A DNA stretch of 64,000 nucleotides from Paenibacillus taichungensis (GTDB lineage Bacteria > Bacillota > Bacilli > Paenibacillales > Paenibacillaceae), in contig NZ_QEVW01000012.1 in the NCBI RefSeq assembly GCF_003287275.1, positions 310,001-374,000 of the forward strand. The letters run 5' to 3'. Position 1 is the first letter of the stretch. Each line of letters begins with the position of its first letter. Position numbers and translations under genes: made by a program. The notes beneath the pieces are model-generated. The model ran no database searches, was not told the origin of the DNA, and saw only the letters and a list, made by a program, of their open reading frames with translations. Shown here piece after piece: positions 35,577 to 44,020 of the stretch.

Positions 35577-36218
35577 ATGACTAAGAAGCGAATTGTTATT
35601 TTTACAGGCGGACACCTCTCTCCTCAATTTCTAAAAGAAATCGGTAAGGATGACATCATTATCGCAGCAGATCGCGGGGCATTATTCTTAATAGAAAACG
35701 GAATTCAGCCACACATCGCAGTAGGAGATTTTGATTCCATTACCGAGCAGGAACGGGAACGTGTACAAGATAACAGCGAACGGATAATCACCTGCGATCC
35801 TGTACATAAGGATTTGACAGATACCGAGATGGCATTTGAAACAGCATTGGATCTTGAGCCTACTGACATTCTTATGCTGGGCGCAACGGGCACTCGCATG
35901 GATCATACACTGGCTAACGTACATATTATGGTCCGCGCTATGCAGCATCATATTTCCTGTACTTTGCAGGATGAACACAATTATATGATGCTAACGACCT
36001 CCCAAGCTTTTGTGGAAGACCGTGGATATGAGTACATCTCTCTCCTCCCACTCACTAATGAAGTAACAGGTATTACACTGGAAGGTTTCATGTACCCGCT
36101 AGATCACGCAACTATACGCATGGGACAATCTTTGGGGATTAGCAACAAACTGCTCGGCAAATCTGGCACCGTCTCGATCGATAGTGGGTTATTACTCATT
36201 ATTCAAAGCAAAGATTAA
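35577..36218 (+). CDS. thiN: Thiamine pyrophosphokinase
   Basis: The 213-residue enzyme transfers pyrophosphate from ATP to thiamine. Family motifs are AADRGALFLIENGIQPHIAVGDFDSI, HKDLTDTEMAFE and GATGTRMDHTLANVHIM in the catalytic half, and the C-terminal beta domain binds thiamine (GQSLGISNKLLG). GGAAGG precedes the ATG. It is unlinked to the thiazole operon at 38-42 kb and has no TPP riboswitch, fitting a salvage enzyme. Confidence 0.94.
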   Translation: MTKKRIVIFTGGHLSPQFLKEIGKDDIIIAADRGALFLIENGIQPHIAVGDFDSITEQERERVQDNSERIITCDPVHKDLTDTEMAFETALDLEPTDILMLGATGTRMDHTLANVHIMVRAMQHHISCTLQDEHNYMMLTTSQAFVEDRGYEYISLLPLTNEVTGITLEGFMYPLDHATIRMGQSLGISNKLLGKSGTVSIDSGLLLIIQSKD

Positions 36219-36286
36219 CCTTCCGTCTAAACTTATTACGTTTTTGTAACCAATAATTTAGCCTGATAATAAACGTATAAAACAAC

Positions 36287-36315
36287 AAATACCCTTGATA
36301 TATCAAGGGTATTTT
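36287..36315 (+). terminator. Terminator of thiN
   Basis: AAATACCCTTGA and TCAAGGGTATTT form a perfect stem around TATA, followed by further T residues. It works on either strand but lies 70 bases after thiN. Confidence 0.82.
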
Positions 36316-36500
36316 CTATGGTTGTAACAATAAAGATTCGTCAATGATTAATTTTTTGACATTTTTAATGGTATTTTAATAAACAAACCCAAACCATTGC
36401 GGCCCTAAGGATGATGAGGTTCCATCCAATTTCTAGGCTGTTACAAAGCTGTTATACTCGCTCTAGCAACTAAACGAAAACGAATTTTGGAGGTACTCAC

Positions 36501-37001
36501 ATGAAAACAAACATCTTTGTCCAAAAGGCCGTAACCGTCGGGTTGTGCGCTACACTAGGTTTTGGAGCTGTATTAATGACAAATGCACCTGTTGCACAGG
36601 CAGCAAGCGCTTCTGTATCCACAGGACAACAAATCGTGAATTATGGTAAAACCTTTACAGGAACTCCATATAAATTTGGCGCGTCAACTTCTACAACCAA
36701 AAATTTTGACTGCTCTTCTTTTATGAAATACATCTTTAAAAAGTATGGTGTTGATTTGCCGCGTACATCCGTTCAGCAATCCAAAGAAGGCGTAGCTGTG
36801 TCTAAAGCAAATCTACGCGTTGGAGATCTGGTCTTCTTTTCTAGCGGTAGTCGCTCTACAGGCTCCAATATTACTCACGTAGGCGTATATGCAGGCGACG
36901 GAAAAGTGCTGCACACGTACGGATCACCAGGTGTTACTCTTTCCGACTTGAACTCGGGCAACTGGAAAAAAACATATATTAAAGCTCGCCGCGTACTGTA
37001 G
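36501..37001 (+). CDS. Secreted NlpC/P60 (C40) peptidase
   Basis: The 166-residue protein has a signal peptide of about 35 residues ending in AQA. One NlpC/P60 domain follows: catalytic Cys in KNFDCSSFMKYIF, His in ITHVGVYAGDG, and a third polar residue after HTYGSPGV. Members cleave the D-gamma-glutamyl-meso-diaminopimelate bond of peptide stems. There is no LysM or SH3 anchor, so it is a minimal hydrolase. TTGGAGGT precedes the ATG, and a terminator follows closely. Confidence 0.92.
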   Translation: MKTNIFVQKAVTVGLCATLGFGAVLMTNAPVAQAASASVSTGQQIVNYGKTFTGTPYKFGASTSTTKNFDCSSFMKYIFKKYGVDLPRTSVQQSKEGVAVSKANLRVGDLVFFSSGSRSTGSNITHVGVYAGDGKVLHTYGSPGVTLSDLNSGNWKKTYIKARRVL

Positions 37002-37031
37002 CTCATATTTTGAATACAACAAAGCGATTGG

Positions 37032-37059
37032 GGCCGGATCTAGTGATCCGGTCCTTTTA
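37032..37059 (+). terminator. Terminator of the NlpC/P60 gene
   Basis: GGCCGGATC (37032-37040) pairs with GATCCGGTC around TAGT, followed by CTTTTAT. Confidence 0.8.
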
Positions 37060-37149
37060 TATTTACCCCATAAAGTTCTCTGTCCAAACTGGAATTATAT
37101 GGAGGGAGGGCAAGCGTTAGGCACAGCGATACAACCTCTTTTACCTCTT

Positions 37150-37839
37150 TTATTGGGTATGAAGCATATAACCGATGCCACGGACGGTATGAATTAATTT
37201 GATACTCCTCCCCTTATCCACCTTCACTCGTAAATGTTTGATATACACATCCACCACATTGGTATCCATTGCAAAATCATATCCCCATACTTCCCTTAAA
37301 ATAACGCTCCGGGGACAGGCCTCGTTCACATGACGGGCCAAAAATTCCAGCAATTCGTATTCTTTCGGAGTCAATATCAGATATTCGCCTGCACGACTTA
37401 CACGACGTGAACGCAGATTGACCTTGAGATCATGCACTACAATGACTTCTTCGTCTTCTTGTGAAACATGCGAGAACACGCGTAATAAATTTCGAATTCT
37501 GGCCATCATCACATTACCGTGAATAGGTGCTTCCATCACATCATTAGCGCCGTAATCGAGTAATTCCACAATTAATTCAGGCGATATCTTGGGAGTTATC
37601 ACAAGTAAAGGAGAAGTGACTCCTATGTGTACAAAAGACTCTAGTCCATGTTTCAGGGTATCTTCATGACATCCTTCATTCATTAAAATGATCATATTGA
37701 GATTCGTGAGCGTTAATTCAGAAAGACGGTTCAGATCTGCCCACTCCATTTGCTCGACCTGGTACCCTTCAGCACACAATATGCCTTGAATAAAAGAAAC
37801 CAGATCTCCCTTGCCAACCAGTAATATGGAAGTTTTCAT
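37150..37839 (-). CDS. Winged-helix regulator with degenerate receiver domain
   Basis: The 229-residue protein has the layout of an OmpR-type regulator. The C-terminal winged helix is intact (LTPKEYELLEFLARH, VDVYIKHLRVKVD, HTVRGIGYML). The receiver has lost its chemistry: the acidic pocket reads GKGD, the phosphoacceptor position in NMIILMNEG is Met53, and the usual Lys-Pro pair reads EAP. No kinase gene is adjacent. It probably works without phosphorylation, perhaps as a constitutive or ligand-sensing DNA-binding protein. It is monocistronic. Confidence 0.87.
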   Translation of the reverse strand: MKTSILLVGKGDLVSFIQGILCAEGYQVEQMEWADLNRLSELTLTNLNMIILMNEGCHEDTLKHGLESFVHIGVTSPLLVITPKISPELIVELLDYGANDVMEAPIHGNVMMARIRNLLRVFSHVSQEDEEVIVVHDLKVNLRSRRVSRAGEYLILTPKEYELLEFLARHVNEACPRSVILREVWGYDFAMDTNVVDVYIKHLRVKVDKGRSIKLIHTVRGIGYMLHTQ

Positions 37840-37944
37840 TTTTTCACCCGGCCTGTCTCATACGCTGCTACATTTATTGGTTTAAACTACTTTTGATCTC
37901 CACATGTGCATCGCAGCATTGTTGTATGTTTATCATGCCGTAAA

Positions 37945-37977
37945 ATGAAAAAGTCCATTCCCGGAAGGAACGGACTC
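37945..37977 (-). terminator. Terminator of the thiazole operon
   Basis: AGTCCGTTCC pairs with GGAATGGACT (one G-U pair) on the minus strand, followed by TTTTTCATTTT. It lies 24 bases past the thiF stop. Confidence 0.82.
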
Positions 37978-38000
37978 AGAACACTCATTTGTTTTTTTCT

Positions 38001-39050
38001 TTAACCAAAGTACCGGTGAACCAGCGTACGCGCCTCTGCCGTGTCTTTTGTTCCATGAACAAGGACGCGCCCATCCTGAAAAATGACCATCCTGTGACCC
38101 CCAGTTGTAAAAGAAACCAAAAACGGATTAGCCTCCACGTGGCCTTCATCCAGCTTACCGAGGCGATCAGCCGTATGCTGTAGATCCAGATTCATTCGCC
38201 GTGAAGGGCGAATCTGTACCGTATCTCTACCGCATAACACGTCTGTTTTTTCCAAGTTTGAAGAAGAGAGGTACGGATAGCTAGCCTTTACTCCGCAGGA
38301 AGGACAGTCTTCTTTTCGGGCACCGTCGACGTTAATGGCTATGTATTCGTTTCTCCACACATCGAATGATAACAACTTGCGTCTCAGTGCACCTGCATTG
38401 CCACTAAGTAACTTCATCGCTTCCGCAGTCTGATTAGCCGTAACCATCTGCACTGCCTGAGGGATAATGCCTGACGTATCACATGTATCCCCACCTAAAG
38501 GAACCTCACCCAACAAACAGTTTAAACAAGGTGTTTCTCCAGGCAGAAACGTGTAGGTAATTCCATAACTGCCCACACATCCGCCGTAAATCCACGGAAT
38601 ACGATACTTTTGAGACATATCATTTATTAATAGCCGGGTATCAAAATTATCTGTGGCATCCATGATCAAGTCTGCGTTCTGAACCAGTTCCTCCAGCTCG
38701 TCTACTCTGACGTCCATCACTTTACCTACAACCTCAACGGTAGAATTAATGTCAGAAAGGCGCTTTTTTGCAGCCATCGCTTTGGGCATTCGCTGAATGG
38801 CGTCTTGCTCTATATATAATTGTTGTCGCTGTAGATTGCTCCATTCCACATAGTCACGATCTGCAATGGTAATATGGCCAATTCCTGAACGTACCAGTGT
38901 TTCAGCAATGCCCGTACCAAGCGCGCCCGCTCCAACAATTAATACTCTGCTGTTATTCAATCTATGCTGACCTTCCTTACCGATAGGTGCATACCGTTCC
39001 TGTCTGGAATAGCGGTCTCCCTGTTCAGAAGATTGTGTCTGATTAGTCAT
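38001..39050 (-). CDS. thiF: ThiF/MoeB-type sulphur-carrier adenylyltransferase
   Basis: The 349-residue E1-like enzyme adenylates the C-terminal glycine of ThiS. The nucleotide-binding loop GAGALGTGIAETLVRSG is near residue 40, the ATP-site residues are in SNLQRQQLY, and the zinc cysteine pairs are PCLNC and CPSC. About 90 residues after the usual ThiF domain form an extra C-terminal part reminiscent of the rhodanese-like tail in MoeB/ThiF fusions, but with no clear catalytic Cys loop. It overlaps thiG by four bases. Confidence 0.92.
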   Translation of the reverse strand: MTNQTQSSEQGDRYSRQERYAPIGKEGQHRLNNSRVLIVGAGALGTGIAETLVRSGIGHITIADRDYVEWSNLQRQQLYIEQDAIQRMPKAMAAKKRLSDINSTVEVVGKVMDVRVDELEELVQNADLIMDATDNFDTRLLINDMSQKYRIPWIYGGCVGSYGITYTFLPGETPCLNCLLGEVPLGGDTCDTSGIIPQAVQMVTANQTAEAMKLLSGNAGALRRKLLSFDVWRNEYIAINVDGARKEDCPSCGVKASYPYLSSSNLEKTDVLCGRDTVQIRPSRRMNLDLQHTADRLGKLDEGHVEANPFLVSFTTGGHRMVIFQDGRVLVHGTKDTAEARTLVHRYFG

Positions 39051-39814
39051 GTATGAACCATTCCTTCCGCGGGACTGCTCGCTGCTGCATAGCGCTTAAT
39101 GGGAATCATGCCTGCCTCATAAGCCAGTCTGCCTGCTTCAACCCCCATCCGCATTGCCTTCGCCATCTTCACCGGATCTCCAGATCCAGAAACAGCCGTA
39201 TTCAACAATACACCGTCAGCTCCCAGCTCCAGCGCATGAGCAGCATCTTTAGGTGCACGAAGTCCTGCATCCACAATAACAGGAACAACGGCTTGTTCAA
39301 TAATGATCTCCAGGTTATAGGGATTAATAATCCCTCTTCCCGCCCCTATCGGTGAAGCCCCAGGCATAACAGCGTGTACGCCGAGTAGTTGTAATCGCTT
39401 GGCCAAAATAACATCGTCTGAAATATAAGGCAGTACCGTAAAGCCCTTTTCAAGCAGGATCTCGCAAGCTTTATAGGTTTCAATCGGGTCAGGAAGCAGT
39501 GTGATTCCATCGCCGATAACTTCTACTTTTATCATATCACAAAGTCCTGATGCTCGAGCAAGCTCTGCGATTCGCACAGCTTCCTCTGCTGTTGAAGCAC
39601 CCGCTGTATTGGGAAGCAGGGTATACTTTTTCAAATCCAGTGTGTCCAGAAAGTGCTGTTTGTGACGATCTTCCAGATTCAATCGCCGAACTGCAAACGT
39701 TAAAACTTCCGTGCCTGAGGCCTCAACTGCCTTGCTCTGCACTTCCAAGTCCGAAAATTTGCCCGTACCCAACAGCAATCTAGATTCAAACGCATAATTT
39801 CCAATCCTCAACAT
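39047..39814 (-). CDS. thiG: Thiazole synthase
   Basis: The 255-residue barrel enzyme condenses 1-deoxyxylulose-5-phosphate, dehydroglycine (from ThiO) and ThiS-thiocarboxylate sulphur into the thiazole phosphate. Typical segments are SRLLLGTGKF, EVLTFAVRR, LPNTAGASTAEEAV, the lysine in MIKVEVIGD, and VDAGLRAPKDAAHALELGADGVLLNTAVS. Length matches ThiG. It overlaps thiF by four bases and begins three bases after thiS. Confidence 0.96.
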   Translation of the reverse strand: MLRIGNYAFESRLLLGTGKFSDLEVQSKAVEASGTEVLTFAVRRLNLEDRHKQHFLDTLDLKKYTLLPNTAGASTAEEAVRIAELARASGLCDMIKVEVIGDGITLLPDPIETYKACEILLEKGFTVLPYISDDVILAKRLQLLGVHAVMPGASPIGAGRGIINPYNLEIIIEQAVVPVIVDAGLRAPKDAAHALELGADGVLLNTAVSGSGDPVKMAKAMRMGVEAGRLAYEAGMIPIKRYAAASSPAEGMVHT

Positions 39815-39817
39815 AAT

Positions 39818-40021
39818 TCAACCGCCTCCCACAAAATGTACAATTTCAATTCGGTCTCCGTCTCTTAACGCCGTCGTTTCATGATATTCCCGCGTTAAAA
39901 TTTGACGATTCAATTCAACCACGACGGTTTTTACTTGCAAATTAAATGAATGTAGCAATTTGTCCACACGATCTAAGCTATCTTCAATTTGCATGGTTTG
40001 TCCGTTGACAATGATGTTCAC
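39818..40021 (-). CDS. thiS: Thiamine biosynthesis sulphur carrier ThiS
   Basis: The 67-residue ubiquitin-fold protein ends in VHFVGGG, and the terminal Gly-Gly is converted to thiocarboxylate. The start is GTG 40021, overlapping the thiO stop as GTGA. AAAGGAG lies eight bases upstream. The upstream in-frame ATG at 40057 would lie inside thiO and lacks a site. Confidence 0.94.
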   Translation of the reverse strand: MNIIVNGQTMQIEDSLDRVDKLLHSFNLQVKTVVVELNRQILTREYHETTALRDGDRIEIVHFVGGG

Positions 40022-41247
40022 TGCAACATCTCCTTTCTGTTCAAACGTTCTGGACAAAGGTCCTGAATCCCCAGTTCTTCCGAGGTTTTGCCATAAATCA
40101 AGTCAGCAATGAGGCTGGCTGTAATCGCACTAAGCAATATTCCGTTACGATAATGTCCAAAAGCAGCGAATAAACCCGGAACACTTTCACAAGCGCCCAC
40201 ATACGGCAATCTATCCGGAGTCGAGGGACGAACACCAGCCCACGCTCGGATAAAATGCGCATCCTTCATGCCAGGCACCCAATTTGTCGCAGCTGTAAGC
40301 AGCTTCTGAATACCTTGCACCGAAACATTCATGTCTGTTCTTCCAGGCAGGCTTGTTGCACCGATCCACACTTCTCCATTGGCTTTAGGAACAATATATA
40401 TATCCTCTGCATACACCGTTTTGTCAGGTCTGTAACCGACATAGTCGGGTGAAAACTGCACCGCTGCAATCTCCCCTTTCACAGGCAAAATAGGCGATTT
40501 CAGGCCAACATGTCTCATCAATTCATCACCTTGTAACCCTGAAGCAATAATCACATTTCTCGATGTCATTGTTCCTATTGAAGTCTCGATTCCTTGTACA
40601 CCGTTTACATTCGTATGCAAACGGACATCCTGTACACCTTCCATCACCCTCGCACCCATAGCTTGAGCCGATCTGATATAAGCCTGTGTTAGATTGACGG
40701 GAAGGACCTCGCTCTCGGAGGGTCTGTAATATGCTCCATACGTATCCCTGTTTAACCATGAAGCTTCCTGTTGGACAGCGACACGATCCCACCAAATATG
40801 TTCTGTAGATAAGGTAGACGATCGATTATTTTTGTAACTGGTGACCTCACTGTATGAACGAAAAGGAGTAATAAAACCATGCTGTTGCAGTCCCATCTCC
40901 ACTCCGCTAAGCGAACTGATTCGTTCCTTCTGCTCATGAAGCAAAGCTCTGCTCTTCCGTGCAAGCTTCGCCATTACAGCATGAGTGAATGCCTCACTGT
41001 CAGCAGCAAGCATCCCGGCGGCTGCACAGGAAGTTCCCCCAGCAATTCGCGCCCGCTCAACCAGAAGAACATCATGTCCTCGGGTAGCGAGTTCATATGC
41101 GATGGCACAACCGATAACGCCTCCGCCTACAATAATGGTTTCTGCATGAAGCTTGCCTCGAACTTCCGCTCCAACTTTACTTCCCGATACGATTCCTGGA
41201 TGATAGCCTGAACGATTCCTGCTTCGACTTCTTGCTTCCTCTCTCAT
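40018..41247 (-). CDS. thiO: Glycine oxidase ThiO
   Basis: The 409-residue FAD enzyme oxidises glycine to dehydroglycine for thiazole synthesis. FAD binding is at IIVGGGVIGCAIAYELATRGHDVLLVERARIAGG, and the C-terminus has GHYRNGILLSAITASLIADL. It is about 35 residues longer than usual at the N-terminus, with an arginine/serine-rich start. ATG 41247 has a good GGGAG site, and no other start codon occurs before the FAD motif, so the extension is probably real. It lies 23 bases after tenI and overlaps thiS. Confidence 0.94.
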   Translation of the reverse strand: MREEARSRSRNRSGYHPGIVSGSKVGAEVRGKLHAETIIVGGGVIGCAIAYELATRGHDVLLVERARIAGGTSCAAAGMLAADSEAFTHAVMAKLARKSRALLHEQKERISSLSGVEMGLQQHGFITPFRSYSEVTSYKNNRSSTLSTEHIWWDRVAVQQEASWLNRDTYGAYYRPSESEVLPVNLTQAYIRSAQAMGARVMEGVQDVRLHTNVNGVQGIETSIGTMTSRNVIIASGLQGDELMRHVGLKSPILPVKGEIAAVQFSPDYVGYRPDKTVYAEDIYIVPKANGEVWIGATSLPGRTDMNVSVQGIQKLLTAATNWVPGMKDAHFIRAWAGVRPSTPDRLPYVGACESVPGLFAAFGHYRNGILLSAITASLIADLIYGKTSEELGIQDLCPERLNRKEMLQ

Positions 41248-41270
41248 GATCTCATCTCCCTGGTTCGGCG

Positions 41271-41939
41271 TTACTTCTCTGAATCTGTGATTGCCTGCCG
41301 TAATGATGCCGCGGCTAGTTTCGGCTCATCGTTCGCCCAAATCGTTGAAATCACAGCGGCCCCTCTGGCACCAGCAGTTCGAATGGCAGCAATATTATCA
41401 GCTCTAATCCCGCCAATTGCGATTATCGGAATCGAAACATTGGAGCATACCTCGGCCAATGCACTAAGCCCTTTGGGTTCGCAATTTGGTTTGCTATTTG
41501 AAGCATAGACATGCCCATAAAAGAGATAATCCGCTCCACGTTCTTCTGCAACTTTTGCTTCTTCCGGAGAATGAACCGATATGCCTACGCGCAGCCGCTC
41601 GACTCTCTTCAACTCATCCTTATCGTAACTGCGAATAACTGTTTGCCCCCAATGCACACCACCAAGCAACGTATGTTGATCCAGCCGATCTAAGCCATTC
41701 ATAATGATTTGGTTAGATGGAACACCTTGTGTGTTCAGACTTTGCGCCCAATACATCTGTTGCTCAAAGGACAGCCTTTTTTCCCGAATGTGAATATAAT
41801 CAACCCACTGCCATATATACTTAGCAATATTCAGAAAAGAGTCCATGTCTCCTGTACCTGGTGAAACCACATGCAGTTCGAAAGCTTTTGTTGTTACATG
41901 TTCGTGGAAGATTGCCGTCCTGTCCGCCTCCTCTTGCAT
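41271..41939 (-). CDS. tenI: TenI-like thiazole tautomerase (ThiE superfamily)
   Basis: The 222-residue barrel protein belongs to the ThiE/TenI family. WVDYIHIREKRLS, GVHWGQ, GISVHSPEEA, DYLFYGHVYASNSKPN and IAIGGIRADN are family segments. The ThiE hallmark IINDRVDLA is altered to IIMNGLDRLD, and the operon is the thiazole branch, so thiazole tautomerase is more likely than thiamine-phosphate synthase. ATG 41939 has no convincing ribosome site; an AGAGGAGG lies just inside the frame but no standard start codon follows at good distance. The transcription attenuator ends only 24 bases upstream. Confidence 0.85.
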   Translation of the reverse strand: MQEEADRTAIFHEHVTTKAFELHVVSPGTGDMDSFLNIAKYIWQWVDYIHIREKRLSFEQQMYWAQSLNTQGVPSNQIIMNGLDRLDQHTLLGGVHWGQTVIRSYDKDELKRVERLRVGISVHSPEEAKVAEERGADYLFYGHVYASNSKPNCEPKGLSALAEVCSNVSIPIIAIGGIRADNIAAIRTAGARGAAVISTIWANDEPKLAAASLRQAITDSEK

Positions 41940-41962
41940 GATTTAAGCTGATATAAAACAAC

Positions 41963-41990
41963 AAAAAAGCCACTCCCGTAGGGGAGTGGC
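41963..41990 (-). terminator. Riboswitch-controlled terminator before tenI
   Basis: On the minus strand GCCACTCCC (41990-41982) pairs perfectly with GGGAGTGGC (41977-41969) around CTAC, followed by TTTTTT. It lies between the TPP aptamer and tenI. The first arm, loop and next base (41990-41977) can alternatively pair at 13 of 14 positions with the 3' strand of the aptamer (42187-42174), forming an antiterminator. Confidence 0.88.
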
Positions 41991-42175
41991 CACGAATTTA
42001 AAAATTCATGGATCAACTGAATGACTGCCGCATGCAATTATTCTATACATAACGGATAACAACTATAGAAACCATCCATAATCGCAACGCTGTATACATA
42101 GAGATGCATGATTCATCTTGCAGGCAATATCGCAAAAGTCATCGATAACGCTCTTTGTCATTAGTTGAAACGCGC

Positions 42176-42266
42176 CACTTCCCTACGCTGGTATGATCCA
42201 GATCAGGTACAAAGGGTCCGGAATCGCATTCTTCCATCTCAGCCGCATCGTGCGGCCCCCCTAGTG
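42176..42266 (-). promoter_or_regulatory. TPP riboswitch (THI element)
   Basis: The minus strand contains the diagnostic GGCTGAGA (around 42236-42244) and ACCCTTTGTACCTGATCTGG, then ATACCAGCGTAGGGAAG. P1 can form between CACT at the 5' side (42266-42263) and AGTG at the 3' side (42179-42176). TPP binding would keep the 3' strand in P1 and allow the downstream terminator to form, turning off tenI-thiOSGF. Confidence 0.97.
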
Positions 42267-42337
42267 TTCATATGAAGCTGTAGCCTATGTTACCATAGAC
42301 ACCCTTTTTTGTCACCGTACAATTTCCATTTATTACG

Positions 42338-43888
42338 TTATTGTTTCTCGGACCAAGCTTCAACATCCCATGTTTTGGTAACCCAATCTTCATAAAAATC
42401 AGGTTCATGGGATACGAGCAGCACGGTACCCTTGAATTCTTGCAAGGCACGTTTCAGCTCTGCTTTAGCCGTAACATCCAAATGGTTTGTAGGCTCATCG
42501 AACAAAATCCAATTACTTTCACGCATCAGAAGTTTACATAAACGAACTTTGGCTTGTTCACCACCACTAAGCGCATTAAGCGGACGAGTGATATGCTCAT
42601 TTTTCAATCCACAACGTGCGAGATGGCCCCGGACTTCATTCTGTGTCAGATGAGAAAATTCATTCCACACATCTTCAATCGGGGTAATGTTTCCTGCACG
42701 TACTTCCTGTTCGAAATAAGCTGTTTCCAGATAGTCACCCAGGAAAGTCTTACCGCTGATTGGTGGGATTTTTCCCAAGATAGTCTTAAGCAATGTGGAT
42801 TTACCTACACCATTACAACCAACAATGGCAATTTTCTCCCCACGCTCAATCGTCATCGTCATCTTGGGCAATAATGCATATGAATATCCAATTTCAAAAT
42901 CAATGCCTTCAAAGACGGTTTTACTACTCGCCCGGGCATCCTTGAATTTGAATGTGGGTTTGGCCGCTTCGTCTGGACGATCGATCCGTTCAATCTTACC
43001 GAGCTGCTTCTCTCGGCTCTTGGCACGACCAGAAGTAGAAGCACGGGCTTTGTTCCGTTGAATAAAATCTTCCTGCTTCTTGATATACTCCTGCTGTTTC
43101 TCATAAGCATCAATATGCTGCGCCTTATTCATATCAGCCATTTCAAGGAATTTGTTATAGTTTGCTGCGTAACGCGTCAATTTGGCAAATTCCAGATGAT
43201 AAATAACGTTAACGACCTCATTCATAAATTCCGTATCATGCGAAATCAGAATGAACGCATACGGGTAGTCCTTCAAGTAACGCGTCAGCCATTCGATGTG
43301 TTCCACATCGAGATAGTTCGTCGGCTCATCCAACAGAAGAGCAGTTGGTTTCTCCAGTAAGAGCTTGGCAAGCAATACCTTCGTACGTTGACCACCACTA
43401 AGCGCGGCCACGTCACGATCCAGACCGATGGCGGACAAGCCCAGTCCATTTGCCATCTCTTCCACTTTCACATCAATCAGATAAAAATCACCTTGCTCCA
43501 ATTGCTCTTGAATGTCTCCCATTTCTTCCAGCAACAATTCGAGCTTGTCTGGATCGGCGTCTGCCATCTGATCTGTGATGGACATCATTTCTTTTTCCAA
43601 CTCAAGCAAGGGCAGGAACGCATCCTTAAGCACATCACGAATCGTTTTTCCAGGTGTGAGCTTGGTATGCTGGTCCAGATATCCATAACGAACTTTGGGG
43701 GTCCATTCGACCTTCCCTTCGTCCTTTAACAATTTCCCGGTAAGAATGTTCATCAGTGTGGACTTGCCCACACCATTTGCACCAACAAGACCTACACGCT
43801 CTCCGGCAAGTAAACGAAAAGATACATTTTTAAATAACGTGCGGTCTCCAAAATTGTGACTCACGTTCTCTACTGACAATAAACTCAT
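42338..43888 (-). CDS. ABC-F family ATPase, YfmM-like
   Basis: The 516-residue cytoplasmic protein has two ABC domains and no membrane part. The first has GANGVGKST and LSGGQRTKVLLAKLLL with DEPTNYLD; the second has GCNGVGKST and LSGGEQAKVRLCKLL with DEPTNHLD. A charged linker (KKQEDFIQRNKARAS) joins them. The sequence tracks Bacillus subtilis YfmM closely in N-terminus, length and linker. ABC-F proteins act on the ribosome; some give antibiotic resistance, others rescue stalls. No leader peptide typical of inducible resistance genes was recognised in the short upstream region. Confidence 0.92.
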   Translation of the reverse strand: MSLLSVENVSHNFGDRTLFKNVSFRLLAGERVGLVGANGVGKSTLMNILTGKLLKDEGKVEWTPKVRYGYLDQHTKLTPGKTIRDVLKDAFLPLLELEKEMMSITDQMADADPDKLELLLEEMGDIQEQLEQGDFYLIDVKVEEMANGLGLSAIGLDRDVAALSGGQRTKVLLAKLLLEKPTALLLDEPTNYLDVEHIEWLTRYLKDYPYAFILISHDTEFMNEVVNVIYHLEFAKLTRYAANYNKFLEMADMNKAQHIDAYEKQQEYIKKQEDFIQRNKARASTSGRAKSREKQLGKIERIDRPDEAAKPTFKFKDARASSKTVFEGIDFEIGYSYALLPKMTMTIERGEKIAIVGCNGVGKSTLLKTILGKIPPISGKTFLGDYLETAYFEQEVRAGNITPIEDVWNEFSHLTQNEVRGHLARCGLKNEHITRPLNALSGGEQAKVRLCKLLMRESNWILFDEPTNHLDVTAKAELKRALQEFKGTVLLVSHEPDFYEDWVTKTWDVEAWSEKQ

Positions 43889-44020
43889 AAGATGAGGTTG
43901 CTCCTATCTATTGGACATTACTATCGTTCCGAAACCCTATTTTAGCACAGGTGTCGCCTTTTCTGAAAGTAATGTAAACATCTCATGCAACCTCGCTTTT
44001 TTATTACAAACAAACCGCCT

